A model generated the notes under the pieces. The model ran no database searches, had not been told where the DNA came from, and saw nothing but the letters and a program-made list of their open reading frames with translations. DNA of 52,959 nt from CATOSD01 sp034422735 (lineage in GTDB: Bacteria; Chloroflexota; Dehalococcoidia; Lucifugimonadales; CATOSD01), in the NCBI GenBank assembly GCA_034422735.1, contig DAOUJL010000040.1, positions 1-52,959 on the forward strand, read 5' to 3'. Shown one piece after another: positions 17,449-25,286 of this stretch. Made by a program: the position numbers and the translations under genes. Numbering within the stretch: position 1 is the stretch's first letter; each line of letters begins with the position of its first letter.

Positions 17449-17572
17449 GTCGCAGCCTACGACATTTCCCCGTCGGGTTTGGGCGTCAAGATAGAGTACT
17501 CCGACGCATTCAATCTGGGGTAGGTGCGAACGAGCCGGGGGAGCCCAATGCGGCTGCGCGGGGCGGTGGCGC
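17449..17572 (+). pseudogene. broken remnant of the giant protein's Ig-like module
   Basis: The plus strand reads VAAYDISPSGLGVKIEY, matching VRAYDVSPSSLSVKIEY encoded at 13247-13297 of the giant gene. A TAG follows at 17521, and the match resumes in another frame as NEPGEPNAAARGGGA against GEPGGPRGAAP. It has no start or continuation and abuts the stop codon of the minus-strand gene at 17573. It is best explained as debris from a lost paralogue or from recombination that replaced the 3' part of such a gene. Confidence 0.7.
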
Positions 17573-18526
17573 CTACGCGAAGGGTAGCTGGCGGCCGGCG
17601 CCGGTTTGCGCGGCGAGGCGGTAGGCGCTCAGGCCGAGGGCTATGTCCTCCAGCGCGACGCCCTGTGATTCGAAGAGCGTCACGTCGTCCGGGGTGCGGC
17701 GGCCGGGCGAGCGGCCCGCGAGCGCGTCGGACAGCGGACTCACCCGCTCCCATCGGGCGGCGCCCGTTTCGACGGCGTGCATCAGGTCGGCGCACTCGGT
17801 GCGCGCCTGGGCGAGGTCGTCCACCACAATGGCGTCGGCGCGGCGCACCGCCTCGTCGTCCAGCTCGCGGCGCGTCCAGTTGTTCGCGCCGGCGGCGTTT
17901 ACGTGCACGCCGGGCCGCAGCCACTCGCCGCGCACGACCGGCTCGGCGGAGTTGGTGATGACGGCCAGCACGTCGGCCTGGGCCACGCACTCCTCGGCGC
18001 TGCGGGCCGCCTCGACGTCGACGCCGAGCGTGGTCGCGGCGCTGGAGGCGAATGCGCGGCGACGTTCGGGGTCGCGGCTGTAGACGACCACGCGGTCTAT
18101 GGGGCGCACTCGCAGCACAGCCTCGGCCTGGGGCAGCGCCTGGCGTCCGGTGCCTATCAGCCCCAGCGTGGCGGAGTCCTCGCGCGCGAGCAGCCTCGTC
18201 GCGACGCCGCTGGCCGCGCCGGTGCGCAGCCGACCGAGCGCGCCGGCCTCGATGATGGCGAGCAGCTCGCCCGTCTCGCTGCTGGACAGGTGGACGTGAA
18301 AGCCGCCGCCCGCGTAGGCCTTCAGTCCCATCACGCCCAGGCCGGGCGCGGCGGCGGTCATCAGGTTGAAGTGGCCGTCGGCCAGGCGCAGGCGTTCGCG
18401 CGGGCTGTTGGTGGCGAGGCCGTTGGCCCGGTGGCGGAACGCGTCCTCCACGGCGTCGATGGCCGTGTCCATGTCGAGGAGGCGGGAGACTTCGTTTTCG
18501 GTCAGGTACAGGGCCACGGGTTTCAC
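17573..18526 (-). CDS. ornithine cyclodeaminase/mu-crystallin family protein
   Basis: 317 residues, the usual length. NAD(P)-binding is shown by TLGLIGTGRQALPQAEAVL, and the substrate half by LKAYAGGG and GRLRTGAASGVATRLLA. Family members act on cyclic imines or amino acids (ornithine or alanine dehydrogenase, ketimine reductase); the exact substrate cannot be read here. It starts six bases after thiD, so it belongs to the riboswitch-controlled thiamine transcript. That placement may mean a role in handling a thiamine breakdown product, which is inference only. Confidence 0.85.
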   Translation of the reverse strand: MKPVALYLTENEVSRLLDMDTAIDAVEDAFRHRANGLATNSPRERLRLADGHFNLMTAAAPGLGVMGLKAYAGGGFHVHLSSSETGELLAIIEAGALGRLRTGAASGVATRLLAREDSATLGLIGTGRQALPQAEAVLRVRPIDRVVVYSRDPERRRAFASSAATTLGVDVEAARSAEECVAQADVLAVITNSAEPVVRGEWLRPGVHVNAAGANNWTRRELDDEAVRRADAIVVDDLAQARTECADLMHAVETGAARWERVSPLSDALAGRSPGRRTPDDVTLFESQGVALEDIALGLSAYRLAAQTGAGRQLPFA

Positions 18527-18532
18527 CCCCCT

Positions 18533-19336
18533 CTAGCCTGGCGTGTCTTCCAGCATGTAGAAGTGGTTGAGAGGTCCGTGGCCGCGGCCTATCGGCTGGG
18601 CGAGGCGGATGGCCGAGGTGACGTAGGACTTGGCGAGGGAGACGGACCGCCTGAGGGGCAGGCCCTTCGCCAGGTTGGATGCTATCGCGGAGGCGAAGGT
18701 GCAGCCGGTGCCGTGGGTGCTGGTGGTTTCGATGCGAGGGGAGGTGAAGGCGCGAAACTCCTCGCCGTCGTACAGCATGTCGGTGGGCGGGCCGCTGAGG
18801 TGGCCGCCCTTGACGACAGCCGCCCGGGCGCCCATACCGACCAGGGCGCGGGCCGCTTCCTTGGCCTCGTCCAGCGTCTCGATCTTCACGCCGAGCAGGG
18901 TCTCCGCCTCCGGCACGTTCGGCGTCAACACGGTAGCGATGGGAATCAGCAGCGAGCGCAGCGCGTCCACCGCGTCGTCCTGCAACAGCTTGTCGCCGCC
19001 CTTCGCCACCATCACCGGGTCGACCACGAGGGCGTCCATCTCGTGCTGCCTGGCCTTGGCCGCGACGATCTCTATCACGGCGGAGCTGGAGAGCATCCCG
19101 GTCTTCACCACGTCGGCGCCGATGTCGGAGACTATGGCGTCGATCTGGGACTCGATGAGCGACGCGGGCAGCTCGAGCACGTCGGTGACGCCCCGGGTGT
19201 TCTGGGAGGTGATGGCGGTGAGCGCGGAGGCGCCGTAGACGCCGTGGGCGGCGAACGTCTTGAGGTCGGCCTGGATGCCGGCGCCGGCGCCGGAGTCGGA
19301 GCCGGCGATGGTCATAGCGCGGTAGACGCGGGTCAT
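18533..19336 (-). CDS. thiD: hydroxymethylpyrimidine/phosphomethylpyrimidine kinase
   Basis: 267 residues. It phosphorylates HMP to HMP-P and HMP-PP, the pyrimidine half of thiamine. The N-terminal AMTIAGSDSGAGAGIQADLK, the central VKGGH and the C-terminal HGTGCTFASAIASNLAKG anion hole are all intact. GGAGGT lies nine bases before the ATG. It follows tenA by seven bases and precedes the cyclodeaminase-like gene by six, a tight operon. Confidence 0.96.
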   Translation of the reverse strand: MTRVYRAMTIAGSDSGAGAGIQADLKTFAAHGVYGASALTAITSQNTRGVTDVLELPASLIESQIDAIVSDIGADVVKTGMLSSSAVIEIVAAKARQHEMDALVVDPVMVAKGGDKLLQDDAVDALRSLLIPIATVLTPNVPEAETLLGVKIETLDEAKEAARALVGMGARAAVVKGGHLSGPPTDMLYDGEEFRAFTSPRIETTSTHGTGCTFASAIASNLAKGLPLRRSVSLAKSYVTSAIRLAQPIGRGHGPLNHFYMLEDTPG

Positions 19337-19343
19337 GGCGTGT

Positions 19344-20024
19344 TCACCTCCGGTTGTCGGGCCAGCTCTCGCCGTGGTAGGCCGCTTCCCAGAAGAGGTA
19401 CTCGTACCGCAGCGCGGTAAGGAAGATGTACTCGGTCCTGGCCCTGCGCCGCTCGGCCTCCTCGCGGTCGATGTGCCGGCCGAGCCAGTCGACGAGGCCG
19501 CCCAGCACGTCCGGGCCGTGAAGCTCGATCCACTCCCGGTAGATGGGGTTGGCGGGCCTCGCGCCCCGCTCCAGCAGCCGCGTACCCCAGTCCAGGTAGG
19601 TGCCCTCGGTCACGTACAGGATGGTCGCTATGTCGTCGAAGCCGCCCTCGTAGCCGGTCCTGACCAGGAAGTCGCCGAACGCCTGGGTGGTCGGCGAGGC
19701 CGCTGCCGAGGAGTACTCGGCCTCCGTCGCGCCCAGCTCGCGGAAGGCGCGCACGAAGAGGTCGTTTTCCTGCGCGCCCTCCGGCGCTACGAGGCCCGAC
19801 AGGAAGCGGTGAAGCACGCCCGCGGCCTCGATGGTGGGCGCCTTGGCGATGCCGAGCGAGATCAGGGTCGCAAGGTCGTTCACGAACACGTAGTCTTGCA
19901 GGAAGTACGCGCGGAACTTCGACGTCGGCAGGGTGCCTGCGCCCATCTCTTCGACGAAGGGGTGAAAGACCATCTTCTGCCAGAGGCCATCATACTTGAG
20001 CCGTAGTTCGCGCGTCAACGACAT
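19344..20024 (-). CDS. tenA: TenA/thiaminase II family aminopyrimidine salvage enzyme, cysteine-free type
   Basis: 226 residues of the all-helical TenA fold: FRAYFLQDYVFVNDLA, ASPTTQAFGDFL and the C-terminal FWEAAYHGESWP. TenA enzymes hydrolyse aminopyrimidine breakdown products of thiamine to HMP, which feeds ThiD. The protein contains no cysteine at all; where classical TenA has its catalytic Cys this reads ILYVTEGTYLDWG, so it belongs to the Cys-less (TenA_E-like) group. The ATG at 20024 is preferred to a TTG at 20045 because it gives family length. Confidence 0.88.
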   Translation of the reverse strand: MSLTRELRLKYDGLWQKMVFHPFVEEMGAGTLPTSKFRAYFLQDYVFVNDLATLISLGIAKAPTIEAAGVLHRFLSGLVAPEGAQENDLFVRAFRELGATEAEYSSAAASPTTQAFGDFLVRTGYEGGFDDIATILYVTEGTYLDWGTRLLERGARPANPIYREWIELHGPDVLGGLVDWLGRHIDREEAERRRARTEYIFLTALRYEYLFWEAAYHGESWPDNRR

Positions 20025-20054
20025 GTCTTCAACACCTGTTGCCAATTTGTACCG

Positions 20055-20324
20055 CTAGAGTTGCCTGAGAAGCCTGTCGTATTCGTGGTGGGGACCTACC
20101 CAATACCATGTGATCTGGTTCTGGATTACCAAGCCGAGTGCGCGATATCCCCTGCTCACTCGCACGGAGTACACAGGGTACCGCCGATCCACTCTCTTGA
20201 ATTTCAAGCTGCGGTGATGAGGGTCTGACGCGAAGAGTCTGTATGACTGGCGCGCTTGCTGCCGTACATGCTCGGGGAGGCGTCTGTAAGCGTCCCAAAA
20301 GCTACGCCGTACACGTGAACGCAC
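20055..20324 (-). CDS. RelE/ParE-superfamily toxin
   Basis: 89 residues from GTG. It starts with a charged helix pair (RRSFWDAYRRLPEHVRQQA) and has the typical strand core RRYPVYSVRVSRGYRALG followed by ITWYWVGPHHEYDRLL, as in RelE/YoeB/ParE-type toxins. It begins two bases after the antitoxin stop, the standard arrangement. The pair sits between thiY and tenA of the thiamine operon. The target (mRNA on the ribosome, or gyrase) cannot be settled from sequence. Confidence 0.75.
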   Translation of the reverse strand: MRSRVRRSFWDAYRRLPEHVRQQARQSYRLFASDPHHRSLKFKRVDRRYPVYSVRVSRGYRALGLVIQNQITWYWVGPHHEYDRLLRQL

Positions 20325-20326
20325 GC

Positions 20327-20551
20327 CTACAAGTCTTCCAGGTTTAGAGGCTCAGTCAACCCCGCGTTGTAATCCGCCAGCGTCTCTTCGGCCATCCGGT
20401 TCAGCAGTTCCTCTGATTCGGGACGGCAGAAGAGTTCATCCCACTTGCGTTCGGACTCGATTTCATCCAGCAGGATCTGGGCGAGCATGTCCTGTTGTTC
20501 TTCGGGTAGCTCGGACGCCACTTTGAACGCACGTTGCAGAAGGTCTGTCAT
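20327..20551 (-). CDS. antitoxin partner of the RelE/ParE-like toxin
   Basis: 74 acidic residues beginning MTDLLQRAFKVASELPEEQQ, a helical antitoxin type often found with ParE/RelE toxins. GGAAGG stands eight bases before the ATG at 20551, which is why I use this rather than an upstream start. The 129 bases between it and thiY hold short repeats such as CGAACG on either side of GCTGACG that could be its own operator. Confidence 0.7.
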   Translation of the reverse strand: MTDLLQRAFKVASELPEEQQDMLAQILLDEIESERKWDELFCRPESEELLNRMAEETLADYNAGLTEPLNLEDL

Positions 20552-20680
20552 GTGAAATTCCTTCCTGACCAATTGTCCACACACCGCACGAAGCTAGTTC
20601 TTGACGTTCGAGCGTCAGCGTTCGGCAGGTCGAATCAAGTGCTGCTGTATTATCCGGCAATTGTACACGATACGCAGCGC

Positions 20681-21685
20681 CTACTCGCTGGAGAACCGGT
20701 CGGTGTAGGCGTCCTCGGCGCGCACGTCTTCGGAGAGCAGGCCGCTTTCCTGCATCCAGGTGGTGAACGCCTCCCACTTGCCGGCCTTCTGCTCGCCGAA
20801 CTCGGCGGTGTCAGTCTGCCACAGCGGCGCCAGCAGGTCGGCTCCCTTGCGCTCAATCGCCTCGTTCACCTCCTCGCCGGCCAGCTCCAGCAGCACGTCC
20901 ACGCCCCCCTGGGGATCGGAGACGGCGTCCCGGTAGCCCCGGCTCACGGCGCGCACGAAGCTCTCCACGACGTCCGGGCGGTTCGCGATTGTGTCCTCGC
21001 TCGCCACGATGACCAGCTCGTAGTAGTCCGGGACGCCCCATTCCTCCATCCGCATGATGTTGACGGGGTGTCCTTCGAGCTCTATGAGAATGCTTTCGTG
21101 GGTCCAGTATGCGCCCACCACCGCGTCGACGCTTCCGCCGATGAGCGAGGGGCCGAGGTTGAAGCCCACGTTGACCAACTCGACGTCCTCCAGGCCCTGC
21201 AAACCGTCCGCCTTGAGCATGGTGTCCAGCAGCGGCTCGTTGGTGGGAATGCCGGGGTAGCCCACCTTCTTGCCGATGAGGTCGGCGGGGCGTTCGATGC
21301 CCGAGGAGGCGAGGGCCATCACCGAGTTGAGCGGGTGCTGCACCATGGCGGTCACCGCCACCACCGGCACCTTCCGGCCCCTGGCGAGAAGCACGTCCGG
21401 CTGGTAGCTGATGCCGAAGTCGTCCTCGCCCGCGCCAACCGTCTGCAACACCGTGGACGGGTCCACCGGCGTGTACATGTTGACGTCCAGTCCCTCCTCC
21501 TCGAAGTAGCCGTTCTTCTTTGCGATGAAGAGGCCGGTGTGGTTCGAGTTCGGATACCAGTCCATCGCCAGTTTGACGCTGGTGCGCTCCGGGTCATCGC
21601 TGCCACAGGACACGGCAAATGCGCTCAGCGCCGCGATAAGCGCCACCAGAGTCACCTTTGCCAACCTGGAGTAGGGGAGTTCCAT
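20681..21685 (-). CDS. thiY: ABC transporter substrate-binding lipoprotein, thiamine pyrimidine precursor (ThiY/NMT1-like)
   Basis: 334 residues. The signal ends in the lipobox AVSCG, so it is a membrane-anchored binding protein. The core is NMT1/THI5-like: KLAMDWYPNSNHTGLFIA, FGISYQPDVLLARG and VGYPGIPTNEPLL. With ThiX and ThiZ it should import formylaminopyrimidine or another HMP-type precursor. GAGG lies eight bases before the ATG at 21685; a GTG at 21694 is less likely. Presence behind a TPP riboswitch supports the substrate. Confidence 0.9.
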   Translation of the reverse strand: MELPYSRLAKVTLVALIAALSAFAVSCGSDDPERTSVKLAMDWYPNSNHTGLFIAKKNGYFEEEGLDVNMYTPVDPSTVLQTVGAGEDDFGISYQPDVLLARGRKVPVVAVTAMVQHPLNSVMALASSGIERPADLIGKKVGYPGIPTNEPLLDTMLKADGLQGLEDVELVNVGFNLGPSLIGGSVDAVVGAYWTHESILIELEGHPVNIMRMEEWGVPDYYELVIVASEDTIANRPDVVESFVRAVSRGYRDAVSDPQGGVDVLLELAGEEVNEAIERKGADLLAPLWQTDTAEFGEQKAGKWEAFTTWMQESGLLSEDVRAEDAYTDRFSSE

Positions 21686-21729
21686 GTTCGTCACCTCACT
21701 TGATATTCGGGTTGCTGACGCGGGGGCGT

Positions 21730-21768
21730 CACCCCCATCCTAACCTTCCCCCTGCGAGGGGGAAGGGA
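21730..21768 (+). repeat. dispersed palindromic repeat, family A, overlapping the thiX end
   Basis: Same core as 156-195. On the minus strand it codes for the last residues of ThiX (IPSPSQGEG) and supplies its TAG stop. Confidence 0.85.
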
Positions 21769-22609
21769 TTTCGGAGTCGCCGCCGCGCCGTACGTGCGAC
21801 CAGGGTATCGCGAGCCGCTCGACGAGTCCCACCAGCAGAAACAGGCCCACGCCCATCGCGGACAGCAGGGTTATCGCGGCAAAGACGCGCTCGGTGAGAA
21901 ACTGCGGCTTGGAGCGGATCATCAGGTAGCCCAGGCCCTCGCTGGAGCCGACCCACTCTCCGATGACCGCGCCGATCACGCTGACCGCTACGGCCACGCG
22001 CGCGCCCGAGAACAGGTACGGCAGCGCGGTGGGAAGCTGCGCCTTCAACAGGATCTGCAGGCGGCTGGCCCCGAGCGTGCGTAGCAGGTTCACGGTGTCG
22101 GGGTCCACGGACTTGAGCCCGTCCACGGTGTTGACGGCCAGCGGGAAGAAGGCAATCAGCGCGACGACGATGATCTTGGGCGTGAGACCGTAGCCGAACC
22201 AGATGAGCAGCAGCGGGGCGATAACGATGATGGGGATGGTCTGGGACGCTATGACGAACGGGTAGAGCGAGCGCTCGACGGTGCGCGACAGGGCGATGCC
22301 CACGCCGAGGGACACGCCGCAGATGAGCGCCACGGCGAAGCCGACGATGACCTCCTCCAGCGTGACCCAGCTGTGCCGCGCGAGCAGTCCGGCGTCCTGG
22401 ACGAGGGCGGTCGCTATGGCGGAGGGCGATGGGAGCAGCCACGCCTTGATGTCGAAGAGCCGGACGCACAACTCCCAGATCCCCAGCACGAGGACCACAA
22501 TCGCCATCGGCGCGAGCCACCGGCCCGCCGACTCGCTCAGCCGCGACACGAGCCCGCGGCGCGGGGTAGTTTCGACGACCGCTTGCGGCACGGCGCGTTC
22601 GGCGCTCAT
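21740..22609 (-). CDS. thiX: ABC transporter permease for thiamine precursor
   Basis: 289 residues with about six membrane helices. The BPD-type coupling loop reads LLRTLGASRLQILLKAQLPTA, where it meets the ATPase. The ATG at 22609 overlaps the thiZ stop as ATGA. The C-terminal tail IPSPSQGEG is translated from a family A intergenic repeat, so the natural end was probably replaced when the repeat arrived. The tail follows the last helix and is unlikely to disturb function. Confidence 0.92.
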   Translation of the reverse strand: MSAERAVPQAVVETTPRRGLVSRLSESAGRWLAPMAIVVLVLGIWELCVRLFDIKAWLLPSPSAIATALVQDAGLLARHSWVTLEEVIVGFAVALICGVSLGVGIALSRTVERSLYPFVIASQTIPIIVIAPLLLIWFGYGLTPKIIVVALIAFFPLAVNTVDGLKSVDPDTVNLLRTLGASRLQILLKAQLPTALPYLFSGARVAVAVSVIGAVIGEWVGSSEGLGYLMIRSKPQFLTERVFAAITLLSAMGVGLFLLVGLVERLAIPWSHVRRGGDSEIPSPSQGEG

Positions 22610-23424
22610 CGCGCCTCCCTGCCGTTCTCGCCGCGTATGGCGTTCAGCAGCCGCGCCTTCATGGCGACGAACTCCGGGTCCGTGAGCACGTCCAGCGGGC
22701 GGGGACGCGGCAGGTCGACGTCGAGGACCAGCTTCATGCGCCCCGGAAGCGCGGACATCACGTAGACGCGGTCGGAGAGGAACACGGCCTCGTCCACGTC
22801 GTGCGTGACGAGCACCACCGTCTTGCGCAGCGACAGCCAGGTGTGCTGCATCCACTCCTGCATCTGGGCGCGGTTCAGGGCGTCGAGGGCGCTGAGCGGC
22901 TCGTCCAGGAGGAATATCTGCTGGTCCGCGAGCACGGTGCGCAGGAAGGAGACGCGCTGCCTCATGCCGCCGGAGAGCGCGTGCGGGTAGGCGGACTCGA
23001 ACCCCGACAGGCCGAACGAGTCCATCAGCTCCAGCGCCCTCTCACGCGACCTTTGCCTGGGAACGCCCTTCAGTTCCAGGCCGATGAGGGCGTTGTCGAC
23101 CACGTTGCGCCAGGGAAAGAGCAGGTCCTTCTGCTGCATGTAGCCGACCTGCCCAAGTCTCCGTTCGGCGCTGATGCCGTCGAGGTGGATGGCGCCGGAG
23201 TCCGGCTCGTCGAGGCCGGCGATGATGTTCAGCAGCGTGCTCTTGCCGCAGCCGCTCGGGCCCACGATGCTGACGAACTCGCCGTAGCGCGCGAAGAACT
23301 CCACGCCGTCGAGCACGGTCAGCGGGACGCCGTCGTACTCGCGGCGCTTGACCACGCCGTCGAGCCGAATCTTGACGCCGGTCTCTACCGCCGGCTGTAC
23401 GGCGGTGGCGGGTTGTGCCGTCAC
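22606..23424 (-). CDS. thiZ: ABC transporter ATP-binding protein for thiamine precursor
   Basis: 272 residues. Walker A GPSGCGKST, Q-loop around YMQQKDLLFPWRNV, signature LSGGMRQR, Walker B IFLLDEPLSALD and switch His in VTHD are all intact, of the nitrate/sulfonate/pyrimidine importer type. A GTG at 23424 has AGGGGAG six bases upstream; the in-frame ATG at 23430 is directly against that site, so GTG is preferred. It is the first gene after the riboswitch terminator. Confidence 0.92.
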   Translation of the reverse strand: MTAQPATAVQPAVETGVKIRLDGVVKRREYDGVPLTVLDGVEFFARYGEFVSIVGPSGCGKSTLLNIIAGLDEPDSGAIHLDGISAERRLGQVGYMQQKDLLFPWRNVVDNALIGLELKGVPRQRSRERALELMDSFGLSGFESAYPHALSGGMRQRVSFLRTVLADQQIFLLDEPLSALDALNRAQMQEWMQHTWLSLRKTVVLVTHDVDEAVFLSDRVYVMSALPGRMKLVLDVDLPRPRPLDVLTDPEFVAMKARLLNAIRGENGREAR

Positions 23425-23487
23425 TAGCATCTCCCCTCAGGGCGCGTCCCGGCCGCGCCGAGCGCTACTTCGCCCGATTTCGCGGAC

Positions 23488-23520
23488 AAAAGAAAAAGCC
23501 GCTCCGGTAATCCGGGCGGC
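23488..23520 (-). terminator. Rho-independent terminator of the TPP riboswitch
   Basis: On the minus strand a GCCGC-CGG stem, ATTA loop and CCGG-GCGGC arm are followed by TTTTTCTTTT. It sits between the aptamer and thiZ, so TPP binding probably favours termination before the operon. Confidence 0.8.
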
Positions 23521-23547
23521 TGCGGGTTCTCAAGGGTTTCAATGCTA

Positions 23548-23650
<103 letters not shown>

Positions 23651-23668
23651 TTCGATTGTCTGGGCGCA

Positions 23669-23697
23669 AGTCTAGCGGTTGGCAAGGCGGGTGTCAA
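23669..23697 (-). promoter_or_regulatory. promoter of the thiamine operon
   Basis: TTGACA (23692-23697) and TAGACT (23669-23674) on the minus strand, 17 bases apart, place the transcript start near 23662, just before the riboswitch. Confidence 0.7.
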
Positions 23698-23722
23698 CCG
23701 CAACTTGCTTCCACGAATTTCC

Positions 23723-24895
23723 CTACTCCAGCTCCTCGAGCCTCGTTTCCAGGATGCGGCGACGCCGGCGGTGGTCGGACTCGCTTAGCGAGCCGCTCGC
23801 CAGGTCGTCGTCCAGGCCGGACAGCATCTGGCGCAGCGTGACTATCTCGGCGAACGCGCCCATCTCGCCGTTGGACTCGGCGCCATCGTCCGGCCCCGGC
23901 CGCGCGGCCCGGCGGCGGCGCCACACCACGACGCCGAACGCGCAGACGATCACCACGCCGAGAATGCCCAGCGCGCTCGCCTCCGGCGGCACCGACTCGA
24001 GCCACTGCCTCACGGACTCCGGCCCGCTCAGCTCCGGCAGGTCCTCGAGCCGCACCGTCACGCGGTCGCCGCGCGGCAGGTCCCTTGCCTCGATCAGGTG
24101 GTAGGGGCGCCCGCCCAGCACCACGGAGCCGACCTCGCCGAGTTCTCCGCTCGACAGCGAAAGCTCGCCCTCCGGCGCCAGCACGCGCAGGTGCTCGGCG
24201 CCGTACAGCAGCGACTTGGTGAACTCGGCGCCTCCTCCGGTGTAGGGGAAGCTGTAGGAGTAGAGCACCTCGTGCTCGCCGGGCGGCACGCCCGCCAGCA
24301 GCGCGAAGCCGCGGTCCACCTGCGCGTAGTCCGCTTCCGGCAGGGTGGTGTCCACATCCAGGCTATGGGCGTCGGGCGGCAGGCCGAACCGCAGCAGGTT
24401 CATCGGCTCGGGGCCCGGCACGTAGGTGTGGTTGGACTCGTTGACTATCCTGACGATTTCGAGCGCCGCGACCGTCTGCTCCTCCCGGTCCACGGAGGCG
24501 AACAGCACGGACGCGAGCACGGCCCTCACCGCGCCATCGTCGTGCGTGGACTCGTAGACGGTCAGCGTGACCGGCCCAGGCGGGCCGGCGGAGATGTCCA
24601 GGTCCATGCCGTACAGCGCGCCCTGGTAGACGACGGACACGCCGTAGGCCGCCGCCGGGTCGAGCGGCACGTCGTCGAAGCGGAACGCGCCCTGGTCGTC
24701 GGTGAGCGTGGGTTCGTCGGTGCGGCCGGCGCCCCGCACGGTGTGCAGCACCACCTCGACTTGCGCGGCGGCAATGCCGCTGGTGCCGTTCTCCACGCGG
24801 CCCTCCACCGCGAAGGTGGCCTCCTGCGCGCGCGCAGGCATGACGGTCAGCGCCCACGCGGCCAGCAGCAGCGCGACCGCCGCCAGCCTAGCCAC
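23723..24895 (-). CDS. secreted, C-terminally membrane-anchored protein with a carboxypeptidase-regulatory-like domain
   Basis: 390 residues. A signal peptide (ends ARAQ) is followed by a transthyretin-like/CarboxypepD_reg fold (VEGRVENGTSGIAAAQVEV, DDQGAFRFDDVPL), a long extracytoplasmic region, one membrane helix at about 305-325 and a basic, coiled C-terminal tail inside. It is the last gene of the cytochrome c maturation group, its GTG start overlapping the previous gene by eight bases. Its role in the group is unknown; a scaffold for apocytochrome or haem handling would be inference. Confidence 0.65.
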   Translation of the reverse strand: MARLAAVALLLAAWALTVMPARAQEATFAVEGRVENGTSGIAAAQVEVVLHTVRGAGRTDEPTLTDDQGAFRFDDVPLDPAAAYGVSVVYQGALYGMDLDISAGPPGPVTLTVYESTHDDGAVRAVLASVLFASVDREEQTVAALEIVRIVNESNHTYVPGPEPMNLLRFGLPPDAHSLDVDTTLPEADYAQVDRGFALLAGVPPGEHEVLYSYSFPYTGGGAEFTKSLLYGAEHLRVLAPEGELSLSSGELGEVGSVVLGGRPYHLIEARDLPRGDRVTVRLEDLPELSGPESVRQWLESVPPEASALGILGVVIVCAFGVVVWRRRRAARPGPDDGAESNGEMGAFAEIVTLRQMLSGLDDDLASGSLSESDHRRRRRILETRLEELE

Positions 24896-25265
24896 CGGAC
24901 GCCTCCGACGGCCCGGCGGTTTGACCGAGCGCGCGTTCTCGCACCCGCCTCACCTCGCGCTCGACTTCTTCCAGGAACTCGCGCTCCTGGGCGCTCTCAA
25001 GCTCCATGCTCTTGAGCACGAGCGCGGCCTCCACCATGTATTGCCGCCTCAGCCAGCGGTAGTCATCCTCGTCCAGGTTGCCGATGGCGGACTCGAGCTC
25101 GGTGTTGCGCAGTCCCTCCAGGGCCGCCTCCCAGCGCCGCGCGAACTCCGCCGCCTGGGAGCTTTCGTCCTCGGTGAACTCGTCCCTTCCGAGACGACGC
25201 AGCAGCGGGTACAGGATGGCGGCGGCGGGAATGAGCGCCAGCAGCAGAGCGAGGACGATCTCCAT
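24888..25265 (-). CDS. small membrane-anchored coiled-coil protein in the cytochrome c maturation operon
   Basis: 125 residues: one N-terminal membrane helix (VLALLLALIPAAAILYPLL) and a long acidic helix rich in Glu/Arg. The layout recalls the N-terminal part of CcmI, which helps present apocytochrome c, but I cannot confirm homology. It lies 21 bases after ccmF and overlaps the next gene, so it is co-transcribed. Confidence 0.6.
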   Translation of the reverse strand: MEIVLALLLALIPAAAILYPLLRRLGRDEFTEDESSQAAEFARRWEAALEGLRNTELESAIGNLDEDDYRWLRRQYMVEAALVLKSMELESAQEREFLEEVEREVRRVRERALGQTAGPSEASGG

Positions 25266-25286
25266 AAGCTGTGCTCGCGCCCCGCG

